Below, one piece after another: positions 1 through 11,486 of a stretch of DNA of 64,000 bases. Every line of letters begins with the position of its first letter. The first letter of the stretch is position 1. Position numbers and translations under genes: made by a program. The notes under the pieces are model-generated. The model saw only the letters and a program-made list of their open reading frames with translations, was not told the DNA's origin and made no database searches. Location of the stretch: positions 238,674,702-238,738,701 of the forward strand of contig OU015490.1 of assembly GCA_907164885.2 (NCBI GenBank), written 5' to 3'. Source of the stretch: Dolomedes plantarius. Its lineage: Eukaryota > Arthropoda > Arachnida > Araneae > Dolomedidae.

Positions 1-761
1 TGTAGAGCTCTAAACAAGTGGCGTAGTCTAAAAGTAAGTGTGGATCGGTATCTAATATCTTCAAACTGAATGGGACATATCAGAAGCTCGTGGCTATTAT
101 AAAACCTCTGATTTTTCTGCTTCTTATGCTCGACAGATTACTTTAAACTGAAATAATATATCTTGATTGAGGTGTTACTGACAATCTTTCATTTGAGTAA
201 CAAAAAAATAAACATTTAAGTTCGAGTCCTGTTTCTTTTTGCGCAAGAAAATACGGTTCAGTCTCTTGTCCAAAGATGCGCAGAGAAAATAAATATCACT
301 GTTATTTGTTATGAGAACTTTATAGCAATATTATAACAGAACTTTTAATGAAAGGAGACTACATAGTTAGGTTCCTTATGATACATGTTGACTGAGGGCT
401 ATCAAAGGGACGCTTTGAAGCATTAAGTAAAAAATTCTATAAAAGAAAGCAATGAAACGATGTGTAATTCTTCCGGTTTCTTTTTGCAAGGACATATCCT
501 GTAAATATTTCGTCGTCATCATATATATTTAGGTTAACATCCCGTTCTGAAGTAATATCTGACTCAAACTCACGTGAAACCTATATCAGGTGGTTTTTAA
601 TAACAATTTCACCTGGAATGTTATAGAGATAAAATCTACAACCAATTAAACAGTTTATTTGGTTGTTACTATCTGCCAATATGACAATGAAATCGTACCA
701 CGATTATTTCTGAAAATATAATCTTAAGATACAGATACAAATATGGAAATATTGGATACGC
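1..761. other. AT-rich stretch, no gene seen
   Basis: I see no open frame of note, RNA gene or recognisable repeat in this stretch. It is ordinary AT-rich intergenic or intronic DNA ending at the fold-back element. Confidence 0.5.
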
Positions 762-904
762 AAAGGCACACAGAACATTTCGACAATCAAAATGGAGTGA
801 TTTTAGTGAAATGTTTATGAGCCTGTATTTAATTGCAGAATAGAGATATATGCAAAATATTTATATACCAGTAAGTAAATACATTATACATTATAAAGTA
901 AAAA

Positions 905-945
905 GGACGAATTATGTTAAAAATTTATTTTAACATAATTCGTCC
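905..945. repeat. Perfect 17-bp-stem hairpin inside fold-back copy 1
   Basis: GGACGAATTATGTTAAA at 905-921 is the exact reverse complement of 929-945, with a 7-nt loop. The left arm belongs to the fold-back element. The right arm has no counterpart at this place in copy 2, so it looks like a local inverted copy made after the two copies diverged. Confidence 0.85.
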
Positions 946-984
946 CCGTATTATGTTATTATTTATTTTAACATAATTCGTTCC

Positions 985-1026
985 GCTTAGCCCGCGGAAA
1001 ACATTCCTGGTTTCCGCGGGCTAAGC
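985..1026. repeat. GC-rich perfect 16-bp hairpin
   Basis: GCTTAGCCCGCGGAAA at 985-1000 is exactly reverse-complemented at 1011-1026 around the loop ACATTCCTGG. It stands out as GC-rich in very AT-rich surroundings. Positions 1000-1028 recur without any mismatch at 2009-2037, inside the LTR-like segment 1 kb downstream. Confidence 0.9.
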
Positions 1027-1855
1027 CCAAGTGCAAAATATTTATATACCAGTAAGTAAATACATTATATGTTATATTTAAAGTAAAAAGGACGAATTAT
1101 GTTAAAAATTTATTTTATTATAGCAATTAAGTTATTTTCAAAAACTTATGTTTGATACTATATGTCAGTTAGGTACATATTTCCTAAAATCTAATACATT
1201 TATCTGTTCCAAATTTAGTATGGTAACAAAAAATATATCATTTGACAATAATACAAGGTATTTTGTTTCTAGGTGTAGTGAAATTGTAGTAAAATTCAAA
1301 ATAACAAAAAATATGTAATTAAAATTTTTATGTTTTTTGAAGTTTTCCTCTAAAAAATTTTTAATTCAATTTTTTTTAACCTAGAAACAAAATACTTCGT
1401 ATTATTGTCAATCAATATATTTTATGTTACCATACCAAATTAGAGAGTGATAAATATAATAGAATTGTAGAAAAATGTACCTAACTGACGTATAGTATCA
1501 AGCATTTAACAAGTTTTTGAAAATAATTAAATTGCTACAATAAACTAAATTTTTAACAAAATTCTTCCCTTTCCCTTTAAATATAAAATATAATGCATAT
1601 TTGCATATTTTTAGTCTTCAAAATATATAAACAATTTATGCTTAGATATCAGTAACAAAATTTCACAAGGAAGTACATCTCTTCTAAAGAATACTCCTTA
1701 TTCTAGACCAACCATAGTATTAAAATTATAATTATTAAATTATCATTGAACAAACCTATCGGTATATTTATTTTTTCGTAACAAACAACAATTAATAGGA
1801 ATTAGGAAATGAAACACAGCATTAGCTGGGGAACAGGGTGCAGTTATATAAGCAT

Positions 1856-2518
1856 TGTGACGTCTCGCATGTATCGTGCGTGTTCTCACGACTTGCGAAG
1901 ATTCCTTCAACAGCTGCAGGATTAAAAACACCTCCATGCGTTCCCACTGCATTCTAAAATTCTGTGGGGGTTAAAAGGCTATCACATACGGTTTCACTGC
2001 CAAAGGCTAACATTCCTGGTTTCCGCGGGCTAAGCCCTCAAGTTTCATCATTACCGACAGATCTGGAATCACCCGCCATTTCCCTCGTAAATATGTCCGT
2101 TCAGGGTCGTCAGTCAAAACATGCTGACGTTATAGAAGCGATATGTTCCCACAAAAATGCCACCAGAATCCAAGACTGTCAGCGTGCACGAAATTCCTCG
2201 TTTCCCCCTCTCTGAAAATCCCGCAATTTCTAAGGCGGCCGCCACCGACGAAGACTTCAAGCAGGGTTTATATGTGAGACTCTGTTATTTTTTTGGAGAG
2301 CCCCTGTAACATCTGGGCCCGAACGGCTGTGCAGACTGAGTTTGCCGCTATTAAAATCTTTTGCGGTAGTCTGGTGATGCTTTAACCTACTCGAACCAAC
2401 CTCTTACTTGTTACGTTTTGTGCAAATAAAATTTAAGTTTTTCGTTACTTCTGGCCTGCTATTTTATACCACTCGGATACCACGCCAGTTGAACACGTTT
2501 CTGTATCAGGATGCCACA
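1856..2518 (+). mobile_element. Probable divergent solo LTR (approximate ends)
   Basis: This block is richer in GC than its surroundings. It follows the same order of motifs as the two solo LTRs at 21942 and 39278: a run of G then TTAAAA, a stretch ending in CTGAAAATCC, a T-tract, a GC-rich segment with CATC then CCCGA, an AATAAA-type signal (near 2427), and a TTGGCC/CTGGCC motif before the end. Possible ends are TGTGAC (1856) and GCCACA (2518). The flanks GCAT and GCGT are a weak candidate TSD. The resemblance is partial, so the ends and family are uncertain. Confidence 0.4.
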
Positions 2519-3728
2519 GCGTAAATAGCACAAATATTTATTATATCATCTGTCTTACAACGGGAATCAACCTCTCGATTATAGTACACTTAACCCCTAT
2601 TAATTTGAGCCAACAAATTCATGGTTTTGAACGAAAACCCGAAACATTCGGATAAACCAATATGGTCTGTATGTCGTAAAAAATGAACTATTCCGAGGAT
2701 TTTTAAACGGACTCCATATAGTGATTTAAATGGGGTTTCATCTAAAGAAAAAAAAATTCACACATACTCGTGTTTCAGTTGGGTCGTTAAGCTTCTGTAC
2801 GATGTGGACATTTTTACGCTAATTTTGCACTATGCTTGTAGCCTATTTCTTTTGTAATTCATTCACAGATAATAAACAATTCAAAATAGGTGCTAAAAAG
2901 ACGAAAATAATATTTTTTAACAACGTATGTTTATATTTATAAACGTATAGGATCATTCTGTTTATGAGGTTAATCATTAGAAGTTAAATTTACGTCCATC
3001 ATTATCAGTAAAAAATATTGTCTTTGTCTTTTTTATTGTTATAGTTCTTTTGAAAAGAAATTAACTTCAAAGCAGTAAAAACTGAACAGTTTTTTCTTTC
3101 AAAATATAATTCAATATAATTAATTATCGAAGGCCATAACATAAATAGAATAATTATTAAAAATGAACACTAAACATTTTCGTACTTAATTTAAAAAATA
3201 TAATAATGAATTGTTCCAGTATAAATTCCTTAATCAACGAGAAAAGTGATACAAAAATATTTAATGGTTTTAAAACACCTTTCATTTTAAAACAATTTTG
3301 AATTAGCCATCGAGTTCTTAAAAAAAGCTATAAATATGAACTCAGTATTCATTTGTCAAAATGTTATATAAGCATGCATACAAACTAGAAATATGGAAAC
3401 TCTCAAATTTATTTATAGATAAAGTGTAGCTAAGAGTTTCTAAGAAAAAAGGATATTCTTAAACCTAAAGTTCCTAGGTTGTATTGCTACAGATAAATAT
3501 AGCAAAATATTCACTATACATATGCTACATGAAAGTATCTAATACCTTAATTTATGTGAAAGCTATACTATTGTTATTATTATTAAGGACGAAAATTTTG
3601 AAAGGCTTAAGTTTTGAAGTATGAATACATTCTTCGTGAATGCGGAATGACATTTTCGTTGCTTCCCTTTAAACTGAAAACGCCGGCAGATATGATTTAC
3701 CACAACTTGTGCAATAGTTGTAATAACA
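2519..3728. other. AT-rich stretch, no gene seen
   Basis: There is no convincing gene or repeat here. It has several T and A tracts. The small open frame at 3614-3808 lies across the inverted repeat that follows and is not supported. Confidence 0.5.
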
Positions 3729-3978
3729 GATATCTCTCACTCCTTTCAACAACGTCATATCTAAAAAATCCCCGATTTTTAGTTATGCCTGTTTTCCGAA
3801 TGCCCTGAAAGATATTCCTATAAGTTCGTCATATCTCACCGCTCAATATTTAGCCTCTAGAGAGCAAAATTAATATTTATTTTAAATCCAGTTTATTCCA
3901 CTTTTAAACTTTAAAATCACTCTCCTGAAAAATCCCGTTTTTTGAGTTATTACGTTGTTGAAAGGATTGAGCGATATA
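3729..3978. repeat. Imperfect inverted repeat, possible MITE
   Basis: About 50 bp around CTCCTTTCAACAACGT (3729-3782) is repeated in inverted orientation at about 3930-3978 at roughly 80% identity, with about 150 bp between. This is the form of a decayed MITE or stem-loop. The outer ends and any TSD could not be fixed. Confidence 0.45.
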
Positions 3979-4467
3979 AACATATATAACAATGAAAGTA
4001 ATAAGGATGCAAAATACAGTTGTACTCGTCATTAATTGGTTCTAGAACGCACAAGTACCGGAAACGACGAATAACGAACGCATTTTTCTCATAAGGAGTA
4101 ATGTAAATTGAATTAATTCGTTCCTGAAAACCATTTTTACATTTTACTGGGCAATTTATAAATTGATGGGGTTGTTTTTTGATGCAAAATATTTAAAGTA
4201 GACAGACATAATTTAAAACAATAATTAGATAAATAAAGTAAAATTCCTCCTCACTCGGCCCGTACTGAAAAGAGTTGATGGCCTAATAGGATAGTGGTGA
4301 AGTAGAGGAGAGAGGTTATTGCTTGGAAGGGGAGTCTCCTTCCAATAAAACATCAGGCGCTCGCGTAGGGATTCTGTCTCTTAATACCTCCGATCCCTGT
4401 TGTAGACTCAGATTTGGGGAGCTTTACTACAAAGCTATCAAGAGAAACTTTCTTCTGCTTACGTTTC

Positions 4468-4639
4468 GGTTTGGTTTGGAGCGCTACGGTCAACATTTAA
4501 CCACACGAGAGCTCATTAGCCCGGGACCTACAGTTTGAAGCCGATTCCGAACGGGTACAAACATCCATGCTAACAGTGGGACTCGAACCCACAGGATCTC
4601 AACCGAATGCCAGCGCCCTAGCCATTCGGCCATCACCTG
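4468..4639 (-). mobile_element. tRNA-derived SINE, family A, copy 1
   Basis: On the minus strand the head carries a pol III box A (TGGCCGAATGG) and box B (GGTTCGAGTCC), as in type II (Ser/Leu-like) tRNAs. The acceptor and anticodon stems do not pair, so this is not a tRNA gene. The insert is 172 bp and is flanked by TCTGCTTACGTTTC (4454-4467) and TCTGCTTCCGTTTC (4640-4653), a 14-bp TSD with one mismatch. Further copies lie at 23983-24157 and, split in two, at 49508-50148. Confidence 0.85.
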
Positions 4640-4653
4640 TCTGCTTCCGTTTC

Positions 4654-5477
4654 AAAATGTTTTATTAAGAGAGACTTCGATTGATCATTAAAGATGTCCA
4701 CATTTCGGCTTGCTAGAGCTTTGTCAGGGAGATACTTTTGAACAAAATTTTGTAAGTGAACATTTTGTAAGCCAACGTTGAGTATCGAGGCATTTTTTTT
4801 TCTCATCGAAATGCAACGAGAACCAAAGCAGACGATAACCAAGGTATGACGGTACAAAGAATATATCATTACTTATTTTGAGCTCAATATAGTCATGGAA
4901 TAATTTACCCGAAAATATGTTTAGAGCAGTTTAAATACCTCAAATATATAATAAGTCCTGTGCATTTCTCCGTTTCAAAAGAACATACAACAACGGCCAG
5001 CTCCATTATTAATCTTCAAGGATTATTACCACTTGATGTACATAATCCTTGATGGCATAACGCGCTTCATGCCACGGGCCTTGGTGGAAGATATAAGATG
5101 CCTCTCAGTGTTTGTAATCAAAACAATGGCATTGTTTGGAACAGACAGAGATGGACAGATAATTATTTGTCATCCTTCAGGAAGTCTTTAATACGATAAT
5201 TTCTGTTTTTTTTATTACGGGCTTCTCTTTACTTCCTATTCCTGGTTAAGAGTTGATTAAAATTAATCTATAATTTATAGTGTTATAAAGCGAGAGTAGG
5301 ACAAAAATACTTTTTATTTTAAACGAAAATTCAGAGAAGCAATTGCAGTCAAAAGGAAAAACCAACCTAATTTCACTATTTTTATAAACAGTTTAGACTC
5401 AGTAGGTTGTTAATGACCATTTGCAGGACGAGGAGGTTAAAATAATTTTATATTAGTTATCCAGTACTTGAAAAAAA
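4654..5477. other. AT-rich stretch, no gene seen
   Basis: The open frame on the minus strand at 4633-4869 begins outside the SINE and runs into its head. I see no support for it as a gene and nothing else of note. Confidence 0.4.
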
Positions 5478-5580
5478 ATTCAGGTAGTCTCTTCTAACGA
5501 AACTACCGCGGGTTATTAACGCAGGATTACTTATCGTTGCTTACCTCTTTTGTATGTATATATGTATGTGTTATGTATAT
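5478..5580 (+). repeat. Dispersed repeat G, forward copy
   Basis: The segment from about 5478, including CTCTTCTAACGAAACTACCG and running into a TATG-rich microsatellite, is the reverse complement of 59345-59447 with only a few differences. The two copies lie about 54 kb apart in opposite orientation. No coding capacity. Confidence 0.7.
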
Positions 5581-5587
5581 GGTATAT

Positions 5588-5590
<3 letters not shown>

Positions 5591-5654
<64 letters not shown>
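5591..5654. repeat. (AT)32 microsatellite
   Basis: An uninterrupted AT dinucleotide array of 64 bp following a short TATG-rich tract of repeat G. Confidence 0.95.
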
Positions 5655-5659
<5 letters not shown>

Positions 5660-6230
5660 ATCATTGATATAAAGTTACATATTCTGAACAATTAATAAAC
5701 AAACATATGTTTGGAGCATATGTACGAAATATTTTAGGTCAAGGCATCATTTTAAAATACAATTTAATTCTACTAATTTTACCTTTTTTACCTTTCCACT
5801 ATAAACCGCATTTCAAATTTTAACCATAAAAAATGAAAACTTTTCAAATCTTTTTCCTAGAAACTATTGAATACAAATTTTAGAATTTAACACATGAGTA
5901 TTAACTATGTATTAAGTTTTAATGTAATATTAGAACTTAACACATGAGTGATATTTTAACCGTAAAATAATACTCATGTGTTAAGTTCTAATATTAAAAG
6001 GATTTAAGCACTATATCAATTCGTTATCATTGAAATAAAGTTACATAGTCAGAACAATTAATAAACAAACATATCTTTAGAGCACATGTACGAAATATTT
6101 TAGGTCAAGGCATCATTTTTAAATACAATTTAGTTCTACTAATTTTACCTTTTTTACCTTTCCTCTATAAACCGCATTTCAAATTTTAAAAAATGAAAAA
6201 TATTGAAATGTTTTTCCCAGAAACTCAGGT
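5655..6230. repeat. Direct duplication of about 200 bp around a 24-bp hairpin
   Basis: The segment starting at GTTATCATTG (5657) recurs at 6023, an offset of 366 bp, and stays similar for about 200 bp (including TTTTAGGTCAAGGCATCATT). Between the copies, 5926-5949 is the perfect reverse complement of 5972-5995, with a 22-nt loop. A third partial copy of the arm (AACACATGAGT) is at 5888-5898. No genes are seen. Confidence 0.8.
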
Positions 6231-8208
6231 TTTACCCGCTTAAATTTGAATTTATTTTTTTTTCACAGCCTTGCTTAAAAGTCTTATTCATATTACCGTA
6301 ATCTGATAACAAATTACCTTGTCCAATTTTAAAAGCAACATTAAAAGTATGTTCTCCCTGTGTAACGCAATATATTGAAATAAAAGGAATTGCCGAAACA
6401 CGTTCGACACCCGATTCATTATTCACCAAAACGCCAAGTAAACAAACCGAAAGACATTGGGCAGTATCCACTTCTGAAGGCTTTTTGATTAAAGATTATC
6501 GTATCTCGCCTGCATCAGAAATGCTCAATGGTATCACTTCCCTCAACTTTTAACAAAACAAAACGAAAAATACGCCAACAAAAGGTCCGGGATATCCCTG
6601 AGAGTTGAATCTAGAGAGGAAACATGCTGCCTCAAGTACACGCGGATACATACACACAAATTAAAACTTCCTCCAACAGCTCAAATCCGACCTTCTGCGT
6701 TTTTCTTTCTTCCCGGGTACCTTACACTTACTCACAAGAAAGCTCATTCGGTTACTCTCTTTTTGTTTCTTTTCGCTGATAATTTGGTTGCCGGCCTTTT
6801 GTAATATCCGCCGTCTGAAGAAAAAGGACTTTTCCCGCATCGAGCTTTGACCTTCCTCGATTATGTCGGTCAAGATGCTTGTCCAGTTCCTCTGGCCAGC
6901 TGTGGTCCAATCTGGCCGTGAACGGCTGTTGTTGGCTGACACTAAGAAGTCGGTTTTTGGATATATGCAAATGTTCGAATCGTTTTCGAATGTTTATTGT
7001 GATCATTTTGTTGATACAGATTTGCTAGTTTACATTTCCATTGTATTTGTGAGTGGTTATTATGTTTTTTATTGAATATCTTTATTTGTCATGGTCACTT
7101 CTATATTACGTTTGACGCAAGAGCAAAACCACGCGAAGAAATTTATTTGTAGAAAGAATAATTACAAGATAAAAAGAACTTTTTATATACCACGTTTTTA
7201 AATTTTCTGTTGAATCATATAAACTTGACAATTCTATGTATTAATAAATACTTTTAAAAAAATTTTTTTGATGAATTATACCATCAGCTTGAAAGAAAAT
7301 GATCAAATGCGTAATAAAGAGAGAAATTATAAGAAATTTTCAAACAACAAAATTAACTGAAAATGAATTCAATTCTGCTTAAAGATGGCTAAAAGTATTA
7401 AAAGAATGCATTATCATCGTGTTCTGAGCTATTCTTAAAGTTTCAAATGTCTAGCTAGTCGGGAAGCTAGTTAAAAATCGATTGCAAGATTTATACTGGA
7501 CAAACACACAAACAAGAACGCGAGTTAATAAAAACATGGTAATAAAAATGCAGGTCCCTGTCCCAGAAATTTACAAATTTTTAATCTTACATAATTCAAT
7601 TTGCTTGAACGCAAATTAACGTTGTTGATCAAGACTTTTAACATATTTTTCAACACAAACTCAATTTACGATTTTCTGTTATAACAGGTTGACAACCATG
7701 GGAAAGAAGACGGGATGTTGTACTCTGTGCTGTTTTAAACCTGTACTTACAATGTACGGATATAACCCTCAATATTAAGAGGTGATATAATACATGTTTC
7801 TTTCTCCATTCATGCAATTAAAAAAAACACTAAGTTGGGGAAGGTACTTATGAAAATAAGACATTAAATACACGCTAATATATGCATGAAATATTTATTA
7901 GAATTCCTTTATCTCTTCCTTTAAAAGATTCCGAAATTAGATCAAGTAAAATTATGTGCTTCAATCATAAACGATTACAAATTAACTAAAATGATTTAGT
8001 TATAGGTGTATTTCTAAGTCTATGATGTGACAGAACGGCTTAGGTGTTCACGATTTCTACTGTTGTTAGGAAGTTCCTAGAGTCAACAGGTCTCTTCCCT
8101 GTCAATCATATAAGTGTTTAACGGGACTTGAAATCCTAACATTTTAACATCACTTACTAAGCATGCACGTAGCTTTACCAAGTTTCGTTTGAAAGTTTTA
8201 TTTAATAC
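6231..8208. other. No supported gene; a few overlapping short frames
   Basis: Short frames overlap on both strands at 6232-7075 (79, 93, 84 and 70 codons). None shows a domain I recognise, and their overlap suggests chance openness in a locally less AT-rich patch (about 6590-6990). I cannot rule out an exon here. From 7080 to 8208 I see nothing. Confidence 0.35.
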
Positions 8209-8935
8209 TAGCTGAACACCCGTGCTTCGCTACTGTGTACATTCAAATTAAATACAACGGTCAATGTATGCAATTAACGCCAAAAAATATATATATTTAT
8301 AAAAAAATCGGAACGGATATTTTTATAGACAAAATAATATAGAAGAAAATATTCAAATTAAATCTAATAGAACATACTAAAGAATATAGTACAGTTACTA
8401 TTGTACAGTTTGAGGAACATTTCTTTTACTGTACTTTAATATTTTTTGAATAATGTCCAATAGTCTGCCGCATTAGCAAGAAAAATTTTTTTTCTGTCAA
8501 TTTATTTCGTTGTTATTCACGTGACGCAAAATTACTTTAAAGTATCACAAAAAGAAAAGAGACCACGTGATTAGCATTTAATAAATTAAATTCTAAAAAT
8601 TAATCTTTAAAAATTCACCAAAAATCAGAAAACGGAGGTAAATATTCGAAAAGTATTTTATTTTAAAGGAATTTTTATGATCTTTCTCGTGATATAAATT
8701 TTATAACCCCCAGATTATTATTTTAAATGCAAACTCAAAAGAATATTACAAAAACAGCTTAAAAATTTAATTAAAAAAATCTACGAAGAATTTTTCAAAA
8801 ATCTTTCTTAGTGCACCCCTACACTATAAGAAGAATCGCCGTGCAAAATTTCAACCCTTTAGGTCCAGCGGTTTGGTCTGTGCGTTATCTGTCAGTCAGT
8901 CAGTTACGGAACTGTTTTGTATGTATATAGATAAA
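8209..8935. mobile_element. Old dispersed repeat of the CCCGTGCTTCGC type
   Basis: It opens with CTAGCTGAACACCCGTGCTTCG and closes with a GTCAGTCAGTCAG run, then TATGTATATAGAT. This pairing of ends is often seen in old arthropod dispersed repeats, but I cannot name the class with confidence. The interior is AT-rich and non-coding. The ends are approximate. Confidence 0.4.
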
Positions 8936-10978
8936 TGAATGTAGAAAAGACAGTTCGAGGCATAATAGAACATTTCTTCATCTAACTATAATCAACGTAA
9001 AAGAACATTTTAACTAACTAACTACAATAAAAGAAGGTTCTGGGCCTCAGTGCACTACTGCATATACGATACAAGTATCCCATATAGATTTAACATACCC
9101 ATATTGAATATTTAATGTAAAGTAAGGATTACCAAATTACTTTAGAATTCTTATATGCTTAAGATAGAACTAATCTCTATCAAAAAAGATAAATTTTTCG
9201 TGTAATTATTATTAAACCAACGTAGAAAACGTTTTATTGGTAATATTCTAACTGTCGTACATTATGGATATCTAAGGTTATACCTAAAACATTTACAACA
9301 TAAATTTACGGGGTAATTTTCCACTAATATAAGGGATGACTTTTAAAATTATACGCATTATAAGAAAGCTCGCTCTACTGAGTCACATTTGAATATTTTG
9401 CCCAAAGATCAAAATATAAAAATAGACTCAGGCTTTAAATATTTAACACTGCCACAGTTCAAACAGATTATGATAAATCAGTTCGACGGAAAGCAACAAA
9501 TCTCCCAGATAACGTTTTCGCAGAGAAATCAAGGTAAAGTATTGAATCGGAATAAGAAGATTAAATCATAGATCTTTTCACCTTGTTCACTAAATTACGC
9601 AATAATGAATTTTGCGCATTATTTTGAAAGGGAAACGGTTAGCTAATTTGGTAGACACAGAAGTGCAAAACTGCAAACGCTCGGGATAAGGCAGGAAAAA
9701 TTAAAGTAAGTTTTGACATCATAAAATTTTTAATTAACCAAAGCGGAGGGAATTTATATTATCTTTTTTTTCAGTTTTGTATCCTATCTGTAATACGACT
9801 GCTCTTTAAATTCAAGTCATCATATATTTCTAAGTGTTCTATACCGTAGCAGTTAGAATTTTTTGAAAAACATTATAATCATGTTTGATTTATATAGAAA
9901 ATAAACATAGTATGTGTATTATGTGTGTTTTTTAATTAAATATAGCGATCCTAGAAATTTAAAGCATTAAGTCCTTTAATTTTTACTATTTTTATTAATT
10001 TTAGTTCAATGTTATTTTAAAAAAGTGATCTTTCAGTAAATTCAAAAAAACCCATTAAGAATATTTGAAGGACAAAATTCTCCATGCTGAATTCTTAAAT
10101 AAGGAATCTTGCAACAATACGTTTTCTTCCATGCATCGGCTGCAGGGTTTTCACAGATTTTTCTTTTAAAGTTCTAAAAGAATTGATTGGCTCAAATTAA
10201 TTATTTTAGTTATTTTTCAAATAGATTGTCCTTATTCTAGATATAAAGAAGGACTAACTTAAAAATTCTAATGACGTTTTCACTCTTGAATCAGACATAA
10301 CCAAAAAATAAATTTTAAAAAAAATTACGAGTAAGATAGCAAGAATGTTTTGGAAACTTAAGTGAAAATCCAGACTTCTCCTAAATGCTGCTTATTTTTT
10401 ATCTAGAATGATAACGTAAATTTTTTTCGTATTCATTGAAGAAAAATTCATTTGCAGTTTTAAAAATATTGCAGCCCGAAGTGTTCTTAAGTATTTGAAA
10501 CATTAGAGAAGGTAATCTGATTAACTAGCAGGCATAAACCTGGGTTTAGCCCTTATCATGGGTTCCTGGATATGGTAAGCAGGGCAGTACGTCTGCGAAA
10601 AAAATGTGAAAAGGGGAATGACTCTAAAATTTTAGTGGTGGCTGACAAATTTCAGCCAGTCCTGATCGCAGAAAAAAAAAGCCAAGTGTCTCACCCTTCA
10701 TGTGGTGTAACATTTGGAGTAATTAAAAATCATATAATTTATTGGAAACTAGCCAAATAAATTACTCATGCAAGTGTCGCTTACAACTGTGCTAGGTACG
10801 ATGGAGATGTTTTTCTTTAATTTATAAACCCCTCATATTAGGTACAGCCCCAAAGGCGGGATTCATTGATGTTATAATCTAAGTGCTACACATTTTTGTG
10901 TCTTAAATTTTCTATGCTGATAACTCTTGAATATGAGAAAAAGCAGGCTCGATTTCATAATATACTTAGACTCTATAA
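8936..10978. other. AT-rich stretch, no gene seen
   Basis: Small frames at 9389-9571 and 10572-10760 have no recognisable domain and no supporting context. I see no repeat family shared with the rest of the window. Confidence 0.45.
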
Positions 10979-11478
10979 CAGGGGTTTAAAACTGGCGGCC
11001 CGCGGTGCCTTTTTTTTTTGCGGCCCCCAAAGACTTCTAGGAAAATAATTTGCAGCATCAATTTACTTATTCTTAGTTAACGAAAAATGTTTTTGTAAAA
11101 ATCTTTATTGTTTTCAAATGCTGTTCATTTACAAAAAAACATTGATTTTCCTCGAATTCCATGAAAAGTAGGATGTCCACTCATGTTCTATTTCATACCC
11201 CCCCCCCCACTTCTTATTTAAATACCCACTTCTTATTTGACTTTTTTTGTGTGTGTCTGTGTAATTTAACGAAAGTTGGCCAGTTATAATCAAGGTCGTT
11301 GTTGGAGGTTCATCCTCGAATTTTTAAAAATTTCATAGTACATACTATACACAAATCCTCCAAATCCCCCTCCCTCAAGAAAAAATGTCCTGGGTATGGT
11401 CCTGATTAAATTGCGGCCCGCCACTAGACAGGTGTTTTCGATTCTGGCCCTTGGACACTTGTAAGTTGGAAACCCCTG
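10979..11478. mobile_element. hAT-type MITE with perfect 8-bp TSD
   Basis: This 500-bp insertion starts CAGGGGTTTAAAACTGGCGG and ends with the inverse of CAGGGGTTTCCAAC. It is flanked by perfect 8-bp duplications CTCTATAA (10971-10978 and 11479-11486). Short CAGGGGTTT-type termini with an 8-bp TSD are diagnostic of the hAT superfamily. The interior has a T run and a C run and a GCGGCCCG motif near each end, but no transposase. The minus-strand frame at 11290-11556 crosses its right end and is spurious. Confidence 0.9.
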
Positions 11479-11486
11479 CTCTATAA

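Larger units (their letters stand above)
762..1600. mobile_element. Fold-back (long inverted repeat) element, copy 1
   Basis: The outer left part (GGCACACAGAACATTTCGAC and onward) and most of the interior match the second copy at 25871-26651. The two halves are inverted copies of each other, so the element is one long palindrome centred near 1330. The right arm stops at about 1600, where copy 2 continues to its terminal repeat, so this copy is truncated on the right. It has no coding capacity. An internal block of about 80 bp (851-930) is repeated at 1032-1113, with two short perfect hairpins between the copies. No TSD was found. The superfamily is unknown. Confidence 0.7.

Noticed and set aside
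4560..4635. A functional tRNA gene on the minus strand
   Set aside because: Boxes A and B are good but the acceptor and anticodon stems do not pair, and TSDs show it is a SINE.
6661..7075. Overlapping frames on both strands
   Set aside because: No domain is recognisable and the frames are mutually overlapping; I cannot choose one as a gene.
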